Positions 40,918 through 49,484 of a DNA stretch of 51,313 nucleotides are shown piece by piece. The notes below the pieces were generated by a model, which was given only the letters and a program-made list of their open reading frames with translations, was not told where the DNA came from and ran no database searches. The stretch covers positions 1 to 51,313 of the forward strand of contig JAPLTV010000036.1 of the NCBI GenBank assembly GCA_026397955.1, written 5' to 3'. Both the position numbers and the translations under genes were made by a program. Each line of letters opens with the position of its first letter. Positions within the stretch are counted from its first letter, which is position 1. The DNA is from Verrucomicrobiota bacterium (GTDB taxonomy: Bacteria; Verrucomicrobiota; Verrucomicrobiia; Opitutales; UBA953).

Positions 40918-43440
40918 ATGAGCCTCCGTTTCGCTGCCCCCTTGACCCTGCTGGCTTTCGCTTCCGTCCTTCTGGCGGATCCGTTACCGGGCACGTCCGT
41001 CCGCCAAGCCGGCGAAGACGTCGACTCCGCAACGGTCCGTACGCGACCCGGTCTCGCCCCGAGCGCGACGTTGCTCTTCAACGGCTGGGGCGTGACCCCG
41101 GCCGGTTCGCATGTGCCCAGCGGCGACATGGCTTTGCGCATGGTGATCGCCCCGGATAAGAAAGCGGTCCTGGCCGTGAGCGCGGGTTATAATAAGCAGG
41201 GAGTGACGGTCGTCACGCTCGACGAGCCGCGCACCTCGGAGTTTCTCTCGCTGAAGGAATCCTTTAACGGGCTGGCGTTCAGCCCCGATGGTAGCCGCTT
41301 CTACGTCAGTGGCGGCGACACGGGCGTGATCCACGTCTTCGATTACAAGGACGGCAAGGCGACCTACGCCCGCGAGGTGAAGCCCAACCCGGAAGGCCGC
41401 GCTGTCTTCCTCGCCGGCATCGCGGTGCACCCGACGACGGGCGTCGTCTACGTCTGTAATGAAGGCGGCCACGAGCTCTGGAAGCTCGCGCCGGACACCC
41501 TCCTGCTCGAGAAGTCTGTCGCGGTCGGCCAGCATCCTCACTCGGTCGCCCTCGGCGGCGACGGCAAGCACCTTTACGTCACGAACTGGGGCAGTCGCAG
41601 CGTCAGTATCGTCGACCTCGCCAAGCACCAGCGCGTCCGCGACATCACGGTCGGCATCCGTCCGAACGACATGGCACTCGCCCCCGATGGACGCCTCTTC
41701 GTGGCCTGTTCCGGCGACAACTCCGTCCACGTCATCCAGACGGGCAAACTCGAGAAGGCCGGCGAAGCCGCCGGCCCGACCCGCCGCCTCTGGGAAGGTG
41801 CCCGCGAAGTCATCGCGACCTCGCTCTACCCTCAGTCGCCTGAAGGTAGCACGCCCTGCGGCCTCGCCATCTCGCCCGACGGCAAGACGCTCTTCGTCGC
41901 CAATGCCGACAATAACTCGGTGATGGTCGCGGACATCTCCGGCAACCTCATGGAAGAAGCCCAGGACCGCGGCGAGAAGATCGCCTTGGTCAACGGCTTC
42001 ATCCCGACGGGTTGGTACCCGACGGCGGTCGCCGTCACGCCCGACAACAAGTTCCTCCTCGTCGCCAACGGCAAGGGGCTCACGTCACGCGCGAGCTTCC
42101 CGGCCCTGAGCCCGAAGCCGAACAAGCTGCACAATGGCCTGACCTTCGACCACCCCGGCAAGACCTTCGAAGGGTCGATCTCATTCGTCGCCCAGCCCGA
42201 CACGAAGCAGATGGTGGCCTACACGAGACAGGTGCGCCTCAACTCCCCTTATAATCCCTCGCAGCTGCGCGCCGCCTCGCTGCCCAGCGATTCGATCATC
42301 CCGTCCAAGGTCGGCGAGCCCTGCCCAATCAAGCACGTGCTCTACATCATCAAGGAGAACCGTACCTATGACCAGGTCCTCGGCGACATGAAGGACGCTG
42401 CCGGCAAGCCCATCGGCAACGGCGATCCGAAGCTCACGATGTACGGCGAGAAGGTCACCCCGAACCATCACCAGCTCGCCCGCGATTACGCCCTCCTCGA
42501 TAATCTCTACTGCAACAGCGAGGTCAGCGTCGACGGCCACAGCTGGACCGATGCCGCGATGGCCACCGACTTCAACCAGCGCTCCTGGATCATGTCTTAC
42601 TCCGCCCACGGCAAGCTCTTCGGCAACGACGAGATGGAGACGCCGGCCAACGGCTATCTCTGGGACCTCTGCAAGCGCCATGGGGTGAGCTACCGTAATT
42701 ACGGCGAAGGCGCCCAGCGCGTGCCTTCGGAAAATCGCGGCACCTGGAAGCGTTCCGCCCGCAACAAGAGTTCGCGTGACATGGACCTCGTGCAGAACTG
42801 GATCGACGACCTGCATGCGGCCGAGAAGGCCGGCGACCTGCCGCGCTTCACGATCATGTCGCTCGGTGAGGATCATACCACCGGCACGACGCCTGGGTCC
42901 TTCACGCCGGAAGCCTGCGTGGGCAGCAATGACCTGGGCCTCGGCCGCATCGTCGAAGCAGCCAGTCGCAGTAAGTATTGGAAGGAGATGGCGATTTTCG
43001 TCATCGAGGACGACACCCAGAACGGCCCCGACCATGTCGATGCCCATCGCACCGTCGGCTACGTCATCAGCCCTTGGTGCAAGCGCGGCGTCGTCGATAG
43101 CACGCTCTACACGCAGGCCAGCATGATCCGCACGATCGAGCTCATCCTTGGTCTGCCGCCGCTCACGCAGTATGACGCCGGCGCGACCCCGATGTTCAGC
43201 CTCTTCGCCAAGGAAGCCGTGCTCACCCCTTATTCGCCGCTGATGCCGCAGGTCGACCTCCAGGCGAAGAACACCAAGAAGAGCGCCTTCTGGGAGCGCT
43301 CCGAGAAGATGAACTTCGTCGAGTATGACCGCGCGCCCGAGGACGAGCTCAACCGCATCCTTTGGGCCGTCGCCCGTCCGGGCGAGCCGTACCCGACCCC
43401 GATCCACCGCGCGATCTTCACGCAGCCGTTGGAGAAGTGA
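40918..43440 (+). CDS. exported YncE beta-propeller / phosphoesterase fusion
   Basis: This 840-residue protein has a signal peptide (residues 1-20, ending VLLA). A beta-propeller with YVTN/YncE-type repeats covers roughly residues 60-420: FSPDGSRFYVSGGDTGVIHV, GDGKHLYVTNWGSRSVSIVD, SPDGKTLFVANADNNSVMVA. A phosphoesterase domain then starts at KHVLYIIKENRTYDQVLGDM (residue 472) with SVDGHSWTD, SLGEDHTTGT and IEDDTQNGPDHVDAHRT. The second domain belongs to the acid phosphatase/phospholipase C superfamily. Such fusions are often annotated as bifunctional YncE/alkaline phosphatase family proteins and may release phosphate outside the cytoplasm. It is a single-gene unit with its own terminator. 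Confidence 0.92.
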   Translation: MSLRFAAPLTLLAFASVLLADPLPGTSVRQAGEDVDSATVRTRPGLAPSATLLFNGWGVTPAGSHVPSGDMALRMVIAPDKKAVLAVSAGYNKQGVTVVTLDEPRTSEFLSLKESFNGLAFSPDGSRFYVSGGDTGVIHVFDYKDGKATYAREVKPNPEGRAVFLAGIAVHPTTGVVYVCNEGGHELWKLAPDTLLLEKSVAVGQHPHSVALGGDGKHLYVTNWGSRSVSIVDLAKHQRVRDITVGIRPNDMALAPDGRLFVACSGDNSVHVIQTGKLEKAGEAAGPTRRLWEGAREVIATSLYPQSPEGSTPCGLAISPDGKTLFVANADNNSVMVADISGNLMEEAQDRGEKIALVNGFIPTGWYPTAVAVTPDNKFLLVANGKGLTSRASFPALSPKPNKLHNGLTFDHPGKTFEGSISFVAQPDTKQMVAYTRQVRLNSPYNPSQLRAASLPSDSIIPSKVGEPCPIKHVLYIIKENRTYDQVLGDMKDAAGKPIGNGDPKLTMYGEKVTPNHHQLARDYALLDNLYCNSEVSVDGHSWTDAAMATDFNQRSWIMSYSAHGKLFGNDEMETPANGYLWDLCKRHGVSYRNYGEGAQRVPSENRGTWKRSARNKSSRDMDLVQNWIDDLHAAEKAGDLPRFTIMSLGEDHTTGTTPGSFTPEACVGSNDLGLGRIVEAASRSKYWKEMAIFVIEDDTQNGPDHVDAHRTVGYVISPWCKRGVVDSTLYTQASMIRTIELILGLPPLTQYDAGATPMFSLFAKEAVLTPYSPLMPQVDLQAKNTKKSAFWERSEKMNFVEYDRAPEDELNRILWAVARPGEPYPTPIHRAIFTQPLEK

Positions 43441-43459
43441 CCGTTGTTTGTAGTCACGA

Positions 43460-43488
43460 AAAAGCCCCGGCTCATGCCGGGGCTTTTC
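43460..43488 (+). terminator. terminator after the phosphoesterase gene
   Basis: AAAAGCCCCGGC (43460-43471) pairs with GCCGGGGCTTTT (43476-43487) around a TCAT loop, 19 bases after the stop codon. The A run on the left lets it also end minus-strand transcription from the YfgM-like gene. Confidence 0.9.
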
Positions 43489-43507
43489 TTTTCCTATCTC
43501 TCGCGGA

Positions 43508-44221
43508 TTACTTCGCGACCGGAGCGACGAGTGAAGGCTCGGACTGCACGAGCGTCTTCTTGTCAGCCTCCCAGACGTGTCCAGGGTTAAGCTTCTTGTC
43601 CATCGCGTTGAGCCACTTCGTGGCTTCGGCGGTGTCGCCCTTGGCGACGGCGAGGTTGGCGAGCGTCAGCATGGCGAAGCCCCGGAGGGTCGAGGGGGCG
43701 CTCACGTCGTCGGCGACGGTGGCGATGGCCTTGTCTGCGCCGGCTTCACCCGCTTCGAGACGACAGAGGGCGGCGTAGAGGCGGGCACGCGTGCCGAGGG
43801 CGGAGATGGCCGGCGCCTTGCCGGCGAGGCCGGTCAGGCGGGAAGCTTCGTCGTAAGCCTTGGCGGCGTCGACCAGCTTGCCGGCCTTCTTGAGGTCATC
43901 GGCCACGTCGGTGATGGCGACGGCGGCGAGGGCTTCGCCCGGATGGCGCGAGGCGAAGGCGCGGCGGGCGGCTTCGTCCTGACAGGCGGTGAATTCTTCG
44001 CCGAGGGCTTCGCGGCGTCCTTCGTTCCAAAAGAAGGTGGCGAGGAAGGCGAGGATGCCGACGACGACACCGAAGGTTCCTTTGACGATGATGTCCTTGT
44101 TGCGCTCCCAGAAGAGCCAGAGGCGGTCTTCGGTGTCCGCGTTCACGAAATCCTCATCGACGACAACGAGATTACGGTCGTCTCCGGCCGGGGGCTGCTT
44201 GTTGGAACTATCTTCAGGCAT
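43508..44221 (-). CDS. YfgM-like tetratricopeptide membrane protein
   Basis: This 237-residue protein has a charged cytoplasmic N-terminus (DLLVVVDEDF-type; here NLVVVDEDFVNADTEDRLW), one transmembrane helix (about 48-67, GTFGVVVGILAFLATFFWN), and a helical periplasmic part with TPR-like features: DLKKAGKLVDAAKAYDEASR, ARLYAALCRLEAG and GDTAEATKWLNAMDKKLN. Topology and repeat order resemble YfgM, an ancillary protein of the Sec translocon and periplasmic chaperone network. The similarity is structural, not motif-based, so a general TPR-anchor protein is an alternative. It is a single-gene unit, divergent from the phosphohexomutase. Confidence 0.7.
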   Translation of the reverse strand: MPEDSSNKQPPAGDDRNLVVVDEDFVNADTEDRLWLFWERNKDIIVKGTFGVVVGILAFLATFFWNEGRREALGEEFTACQDEAARRAFASRHPGEALAAVAITDVADDLKKAGKLVDAAKAYDEASRLTGLAGKAPAISALGTRARLYAALCRLEAGEAGADKAIATVADDVSAPSTLRGFAMLTLANLAVAKGDTAEATKWLNAMDKKLNPGHVWEADKKTLVQSEPSLVAPVAK

Positions 44222-44307
44222 GGGGGGTCAACCCTTGGCAAAGGACCGTTTGTGTCAACCCCCGCCTCCCCCGCTACGGGCTTGTCCCCGCCCCCGGGAG
44301 GGTAAGT

Positions 44308-46248
44308 ATGGGTGGACTCATGAGCGCTTCCGCCGCCGTTCTTTCAATTCTTCAAGCCGCCCACGGCAAGGGGCAGATTTCCGCCTCCAGCCTCGCCAAC
44401 GCCGGGGATTGGCTCCGCTCCGGGGCCCTGCCGGCTAAGGCCATCGACTCCCTGAAGGATCTCAGTGACCGCGGGGCTTGGGCGGAGATCGAGGACCGTT
44501 TCTATAAGGGCATCGCCTTCGGCACGGGCGGCATGCGTGGCCGTACCGTCGGCCGGGTCTCGGCCGCCAACGAGCTCGACCCCCAGGGCTTGCCGGTCCG
44601 CGCCGCCATTGGCTCCGCCTGCCTCAATGACATCAATGTCCTCCGCGCGGTCATCGGACTCTGGAAGCATGTCTCCGCGACCCAGCCGGGAGCCCGTCTC
44701 GTCGTCGCGCACGATGTCCGCCATTTCTCCCGCCACTTCGCCGAACTCATCGCCGGCGCCTGGAGCGAACTCGGCGGCGAAGCCTATCTCTTCGTCGGCG
44801 CCCGTTCGACCCCGCAGCTGAGCTTCACGGTCCGCCATCTCGGCGCCCATGCGGGCGTGGTCATCACCGCGAGCCATAATCCTTCTCATGACAACGGTTT
44901 CAAGTGCTGTCTCGGTGACGGCGGCCAGGTGCTGCCTCCGCATGACGCCGCGATCGTCGCCGAAGTTGGCAAGCTCGGGCCCGCCGACGTCGCTCCTTAT
45001 CTCGAGACGGATCTCAGCCGCGTGCTGACGGTCCCGGCTTCCGCCGAAGATGCCTACCTCGCCCGCCTTGCCGGCGTCGTCCTCGATCCCGAGGTAATCT
45101 CGCGCCACACGCCTAAGGTCGTCTTTACGAACGTCCATGGTACCGGCGACGTCATGGTCGTGCCGGCCCTCCGTCGCGTCGGCATCGATCCGCACCTCGT
45201 CGAAGAACAGCGCGAGCACGACGGCCGCTTCCCGACCGTGGCTTCGCCGAACCCGGAGAACGCCAGCACGTTCGCGTTAGCCCTGAAGCTCGCCGACGAG
45301 ATCGGCGCCGACCTCATCCTCGCGACCGACCCTGATTCCGACCGCGTCGGCGTGGCCTGTCCGCTGCCCGCCGGCGGTCATCGCCTCCTCAACGGCAATG
45401 AAGTCGCCGCGTTGCTGACCGAGTTCCGGATCTCCTCCCTGAAGGATGCCGGCATCCTGCCCGAAGCCGGTTCGTCGAACGCGGCCGTGGTGAAATCCTT
45501 GGTCACGACCCCGCTCGTCGCCGCAATCTGCGCTCGCCATGGCATCCGCTGCGTCGAGACGCTCGTTGGCTTCAAGTGGATCGCCCGTAAGCTTGAGAAC
45601 TGGAGCCGCCGCCTGACCGAAGGCGCCGGTGCCGAAGCCGCCGTGCTCCCGCTCCGTCGCCGCGCCCCGCTCGCCCTGCGCCACTCCACGCTCTTCCTGC
45701 TCGGGGCCGAAGAGAGCTACGGCTACCTCGCGGATGACGCCGTCCGGGATAAGGATGCCAACGCGACGGTGGTCATGCTCTGCGAGTTCGCCGCGCTCCT
45801 CCGTTCGCGCGGCCGCACGCTGCTTGACGCGCTTGACGTCCTGCATCTCAGCTACGGAGCCCACCACGAGGACCTCCTGAATCTTTCGTTCGAAGGCGCG
45901 GAGGGCGCCGCGTGCATCCGTCGTATCGTCGCTTCCTGGCGCGCGACGCCGCCCTCCGTCATCGACGGCTCCAAGGTCGTGCGCGTTACGGATTACGAGC
46001 GCGACAAGGTGCTCGACGCTGAAGGCGAACGCGTGCCGCCCGAGGAATTCATCCTCGCCGAGCTGGCCGACGGCCGCCGCATCGCCGTCCGCGCTTCCGG
46101 CACGGAGCCCAAGGCGAAGTTCTATTCGTTCACGAAGGCCGAGGTCGCCGACGCCGACGACCTGACCGCCGCCCGCGAACGAGCCCGCAAGTCCGCCCTC
46201 GCGCTTCGCGCCTGGCTTGAAGCCGACGCCAAGCGTCGCGCCAAATAA
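44308..46248 (+). CDS. phosphohexomutase (phosphoglucomutase/phosphomannomutase family)
   Basis: This 646-residue member of the alpha-D-phosphohexomutase superfamily moves phosphate between C1 and C6 of hexoses. The phosphoserine is Ser189 in TASHNPSHDNGFK. The metal site is DPDSDR at residues 341-346, the sugar-binding loop contains GAEESYGYL, and the phosphate-binding loop is RASGTEPKAKFY. The length is above the 450-580 typical of ManB/Pgm because of an N-terminal extension (residues 1-70). The annotated start gives MGGLMSASAAV; MSASAAV at 44320 is also possible. The small lipoprotein gene starts 7 bases after the stop. Glucose versus mannose specificity cannot be told. Confidence 0.92.
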   Translation: MGGLMSASAAVLSILQAAHGKGQISASSLANAGDWLRSGALPAKAIDSLKDLSDRGAWAEIEDRFYKGIAFGTGGMRGRTVGRVSAANELDPQGLPVRAAIGSACLNDINVLRAVIGLWKHVSATQPGARLVVAHDVRHFSRHFAELIAGAWSELGGEAYLFVGARSTPQLSFTVRHLGAHAGVVITASHNPSHDNGFKCCLGDGGQVLPPHDAAIVAEVGKLGPADVAPYLETDLSRVLTVPASAEDAYLARLAGVVLDPEVISRHTPKVVFTNVHGTGDVMVVPALRRVGIDPHLVEEQREHDGRFPTVASPNPENASTFALALKLADEIGADLILATDPDSDRVGVACPLPAGGHRLLNGNEVAALLTEFRISSLKDAGILPEAGSSNAAVVKSLVTTPLVAAICARHGIRCVETLVGFKWIARKLENWSRRLTEGAGAEAAVLPLRRRAPLALRHSTLFLLGAEESYGYLADDAVRDKDANATVVMLCEFAALLRSRGRTLLDALDVLHLSYGAHHEDLLNLSFEGAEGAACIRRIVASWRATPPSVIDGSKVVRVTDYERDKVLDAEGERVPPEEFILAELADGRRIAVRASGTEPKAKFYSFTKAEVADADDLTAARERARKSALALRAWLEADAKRRAK

Positions 46249-46255
46249 TCTTATC

Positions 46256-46486
46256 ATGAAGACCCTATCCTTGCTCTCCCTCGTCCTGCTCGCCGGCTGT
46301 GCCAGTCCGCTGGGCGACCGTTCGTTCGTCACCGAGAAGACGCCCGCCGCCGCGGCCATGTCGGGCCAGGCAGCTGGCCAAGGCTCGCTCGAAGATCGCG
46401 TCCGCTCCGCCAATGAGAAGAACGACCAGCGCCTGCTGAAGGGCGACTGGCGCGCGGCCAAGCCGGCCGTGGGTCCTCAGCCGTAA
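46256..46486 (+). CDS. small lipoprotein
   Basis: This 76-residue protein starts at the ATG at 46256. The lipobox LAGC, with the lipidated Cys15, follows a short hydrophobic signal (MKTLSLLSLVLLAGC). The mature 62 residues are polar, rich in Ala, Lys and Gln, with no recognisable domain. It starts 7 bases after the mutase stop and is likely cotranscribed. It is probably anchored to a membrane from the periplasmic side; function unknown. Confidence 0.8.
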   Translation: MKTLSLLSLVLLAGCASPLGDRSFVTEKTPAAAAMSGQAAGQGSLEDRVRSANEKNDQRLLKGDWRAAKPAVGPQP

Positions 46487-46489
46487 GAC

Positions 46490-47392
46490 CTACTTAGTCT
46501 TGGGCTTCACCGGTAACTTGATGCCCATCTGGGCGTCGAGGTAGGCCGCGAGCTGGTCGACCAAGGCCGCGGCGAACTTCCGCCGGCTGGCGTCGGTGTC
46601 GCGTACGCCCTTGGAGTTGCTCTCGATCTGCAGCCCCGCGAAGCCGGTGCCGGGTGCGGTGTGGGTGCGGACGTTGTACCCACCGTTGAAATAGGGTTCG
46701 CCGGGGACGGGCTTGCCGAGGCTCGGCGTCGAAGGGAAGCCGGCCTTCTCCATCAGGGCTCCGAAACTCTGCGGGCCATGCAGCAGCGCGGGGTAGGCGG
46801 AAGGATTCTTGAGCGCGAAGAACTGCAGGGTGCCCTTCTTGATGAACTCCGCCCTGGATAGGTCGGCGTCCGCCAGACCGAACTCCTCGCGGTTATGTCC
46901 GTAGCCCAGTTCGAGGCGCGCATCAGCGTGCCCGTGGCCATGCAGGTCGATGTAGAAACCTTTGCCGTGCTTCGCGACGACCGCCTTCTGCGCGGTCTGG
47001 ATGAAGCCCTGGAAATCCTTCCAGGACTGTTCCGTTAGCGGATTTCCGGCGGCGCCTTCGACAATCTCGCGATTGCAGTCGATCTTGCGGCGCGTGACGC
47101 GGCAGATGATCACGTGCGGGTGTTGGCCGGTGCGCGCGACGAACTCGTCGTCGATGGCCCGGGCGAGCTCCTGGGTATTGGTGTCGAAGGCGAAGGTGCC
47201 TTTCTCGCGATCCGGAAGTTCGTCGGGCTTGTCGCGGCCGCCGTGCGGGGCCGAGAGCACGAAGGGAAGACTGCCGGCGATATACTCGACGTATTGTTTA
47301 CGACCGAAGGTGGTCTTGCCGGGCTCAGGCGCCTCAGCTGCGCGCAGGACGACGGAGGCTGTGAGCAGGCAGACGCAGAGGAGGCGGGGCAT
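46490..47392 (-). CDS. exported N-formylglutamate amidohydrolase-like protein
   Basis: This 300-residue protein has a signal peptide (MPRLLCVCLLTASVVLRAAE). The N-formylglutamate amidohydrolase-like domain has FVLSAPHGGRD, VTRRKIDCNRE and YIDLHGHGH, providing the His/Asp metal site, and LQIESNSKGVRD near the end. The canonical enzyme is cytoplasmic and works in histidine breakdown. The export signal and the lack of other hut genes suggest a different substrate, perhaps an amide in the cell wall or a secreted metabolite. It is the last gene of the ribB-ribH-nusB-ftsY-aroB series, 45 bases after aroB, and ends 3 bases from the convergent lipoprotein gene. Confidence 0.85.
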   Translation of the reverse strand: MPRLLCVCLLTASVVLRAAEAPEPGKTTFGRKQYVEYIAGSLPFVLSAPHGGRDKPDELPDREKGTFAFDTNTQELARAIDDEFVARTGQHPHVIICRVTRRKIDCNREIVEGAAGNPLTEQSWKDFQGFIQTAQKAVVAKHGKGFYIDLHGHGHADARLELGYGHNREEFGLADADLSRAEFIKKGTLQFFALKNPSAYPALLHGPQSFGALMEKAGFPSTPSLGKPVPGEPYFNGGYNVRTHTAPGTGFAGLQIESNSKGVRDTDASRRKFAAALVDQLAAYLDAQMGIKLPVKPKTK

Positions 47393-47437
47393 GCCGTATC
47401 CAAAGCCAACCGACCCGGCGGGTCAAGCGGACGGAAA

Positions 47438-48535
47438 TCAACGAACGGCCCCGCCGGCGAGCAGCGCGCGGACCGCGGCTTCTTCCGGCACGGAATCCGC
47501 GGTGCTCGCGGCGCCGATGCCATCCTGCAGGACGAAGCGCAGCTTGCCGCCGCGCACCTTCTTGTCGCGACGCATCGCGGCGAGCATGGGCTCGAGGGGT
47601 AGCGGCGTACGCAGCGCGGTGGGCAAGGCGTGCGACTGCAGCGCGGCCGCGACCTGTTCGGCTTGGGCGGCCGTGCAATGCTTCAACTCGGCCGAAAGGC
47701 GGGCGGCCATCACGAGCCCAATCGCGACGGCTTCGCCGTGCAGGTAGGTGCCGTAGCCCGCGGTAGCTTCGATCGCGTGCCCGAAGGTATGTCCGAGGTT
47801 GAGGAGCGCCCGGCCGCCTTGGGCGCTGGTCTCGCGTTCGTCACCGGCCACGACGGCGGCCTTGATCTCGACGCAGCGGCGGATGACGCGCGGCAGTAAT
47901 GCATGGTTCCAGTTAAGCGGCGAATTCTGTTCGAGCAGGCCGAAGAGGTCGGCGTCGGCAATGATGCCGTGCTTGATGACCTCGGCCATGCCCGCGGCGA
48001 ACTCACGCGGAGGCAGGGTGGCTAGCAGGTCGGTGTCGGCGAAGACGGCCGTGGGCTGGTGGAAGTTGCCGACGAGGTTCTTACCCGCGGCGAGATTGAT
48101 GCCGGTCTTGCCGCCGACGGAGCTATCGACCATCGCGAGCAGCGTTGTTGGGATCTGGTAGAAATCGACGCCGCGCTGGTAGGAAGCGGCCGCGAAACCG
48201 GCGAGGTCGCCGACGACGCCACCCCCGAGCGCGAAGACCGCGCCATCTCGAGCCACGCCGTTGGCGGCGAGGAAATCCCAGACGCGCGCGAGTTCGGCGG
48301 CCGACTTGGCGGTCTCGCCGTCCGAAGCCGTCGCGAGCACGGGCATGAGGCGGGCGAGCTGTGCGGCGAAGCCGGATTGGGCGGCCGCGACGCCGGGCGA
48401 GGTGATCGCCACGCACTTCTGGCCGGAGGCCACTCGACGTTCAGCCACGGCCAAGGCTTCCTGGCACATCCCGGCCCCGATGCGGACGGGGTAGGAGCGC
48501 TGGCCTAGTTCGACGGTAACGGTCTCGGCCGACAT
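47438..48535 (-). CDS. aroB: 3-dehydroquinate synthase
   Basis: This 365-residue enzyme makes 3-dehydroquinate from DAHP, the second step of the shikimate pathway. The NAD-binding and active-site segments are all present: ALGGGVVGDLAGFAAASYQR, QIPTTLLAMVDSSVGGKTGI, MAEVIKHGIIAD with the metal-binding Glu and catalytic residues, and LLNLGHTFGHAIEA with the metal-binding His residues. The length is normal. It lies 42 bases after ftsY. Confidence 0.96.
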   Translation of the reverse strand: MSAETVTVELGQRSYPVRIGAGMCQEALAVAERRVASGQKCVAITSPGVAAAQSGFAAQLARLMPVLATASDGETAKSAAELARVWDFLAANGVARDGAVFALGGGVVGDLAGFAAASYQRGVDFYQIPTTLLAMVDSSVGGKTGINLAAGKNLVGNFHQPTAVFADTDLLATLPPREFAAGMAEVIKHGIIADADLFGLLEQNSPLNWNHALLPRVIRRCVEIKAAVVAGDERETSAQGGRALLNLGHTFGHAIEATAGYGTYLHGEAVAIGLVMAARLSAELKHCTAAQAEQVAAALQSHALPTALRTPLPLEPMLAAMRRDKKVRGGKLRFVLQDGIGAASTADSVPEEAAVRALLAGGAVR

Positions 48536-48577
48536 GGGTTCACGCTGGGGCGAGGCGCCCTCGCTGGCAAGACAACC

Positions 48578-49480
48578 TCACTCGGCCAGGCCGACGATCG
48601 AGCGGGCATAGGCTCGCGCATCGAAGGGCTGGAGGTCAGCCGGTTGCTCGCCGACGCCGATGAAGCGGACCGGGACGCCGAGTTCGCGGACCACTGCGAC
48701 AAGCGCGCCACCGCGGGCGGTGCCGTCGAGTTTGGTCACGATTAGGCCGGTGAGGCCGACGGCCTCATGGAAGATGCGGGCCTGTTCAATCGAGTTCGCG
48801 CCGAGTGAACCGTCGATGACGAGCCACTTCTCGTGCGGTGCACCAGGGTGCGCCTTGGTCGTCACGCGGACGACCTTGCGTAATTCTTCCAGGAGGTGGG
48901 CCTTGGTGTGCAGGCGGCCCGCGGTATCGAGGATGACGACGTCCACTCCGCGCGCGACGCCGGCCTTGGCCGCATCGAAGGCCACGGCGGCAGGATCGGC
49001 GCCGGCGGCACCGCCGATGACTTCGACGCCCAGCCGGTCGGCCCAGGCGGAAAGTTGTTCGCCCGCGGCGGCACGGAAAGTATCACACGCGCCGAGCAGG
49101 CAGGTCTTACCATCTTCGCGCCAGCGCCAGGCGAGCTTCGCGGCGGTGGTCGTCTTGCCGGCGCCGTTGACGCCGAGGAGCATGATCACGTGGGGCTTGG
49201 AGAAGGCGGGCGCGGCGATGGTCTCGCCGCCGAGCGCTCGCACAATACTTTCGGCCGCGGCTTCGGCTGGCGAGGTCTTGCGCAGCGCGGCTTCCGACTT
49301 CCAAGCCGAGCGCGCGGCTTCGACGACTTCGTCGGCGGTGGCCGGACCGAAGTCGGCGGTGATCAGTCGCTCACGTAGTTGCTCGGCCGACTCGGCGTCC
49401 ATCGGACGGGCCAGTAGGTTGGCCACGGCCTCAGCCGTGCGGCTCAGGCCGGACTTCAGACGTTCGAAGAAGCCCGCCAT
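48578..49480 (-). CDS. ftsY: signal recognition particle receptor FtsY
   Basis: This 300-residue GTPase docks the SRP-ribosome complex at the membrane. The NG domain is complete: G1 GVNGAGKT at residues 103-110, DTFRAAAGEQLSAWADRLG, DTAGRLHTKAHLLEELRK (G3), TKLDGTARGG (G4) and FIGVGEQPADLQPF (G5). The acidic A domain of E. coli FtsY is absent, as in many bacteria, and the protein begins almost directly with the N domain (FFERLKSGLSRTAEAV). It starts 4 bases after the nusB stop, so the two are probably co-translated. Confidence 0.96.
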   Translation of the reverse strand: MAGFFERLKSGLSRTAEAVANLLARPMDAESAEQLRERLITADFGPATADEVVEAARSAWKSEAALRKTSPAEAAAESIVRALGGETIAAPAFSKPHVIMLLGVNGAGKTTTAAKLAWRWREDGKTCLLGACDTFRAAAGEQLSAWADRLGVEVIGGAAGADPAAVAFDAAKAGVARGVDVVILDTAGRLHTKAHLLEELRKVVRVTTKAHPGAPHEKWLVIDGSLGANSIEQARIFHEAVGLTGLIVTKLDGTARGGALVAVVRELGVPVRFIGVGEQPADLQPFDARAYARSIVGLAE

Positions 49481-49484
49481 CGGT

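Noticed and set aside
42181-43407. 408-codon minus-strand frame over the phosphoesterase domain
   Set aside because: Shadow of the phosphoesterase gene; no recognisable domain.
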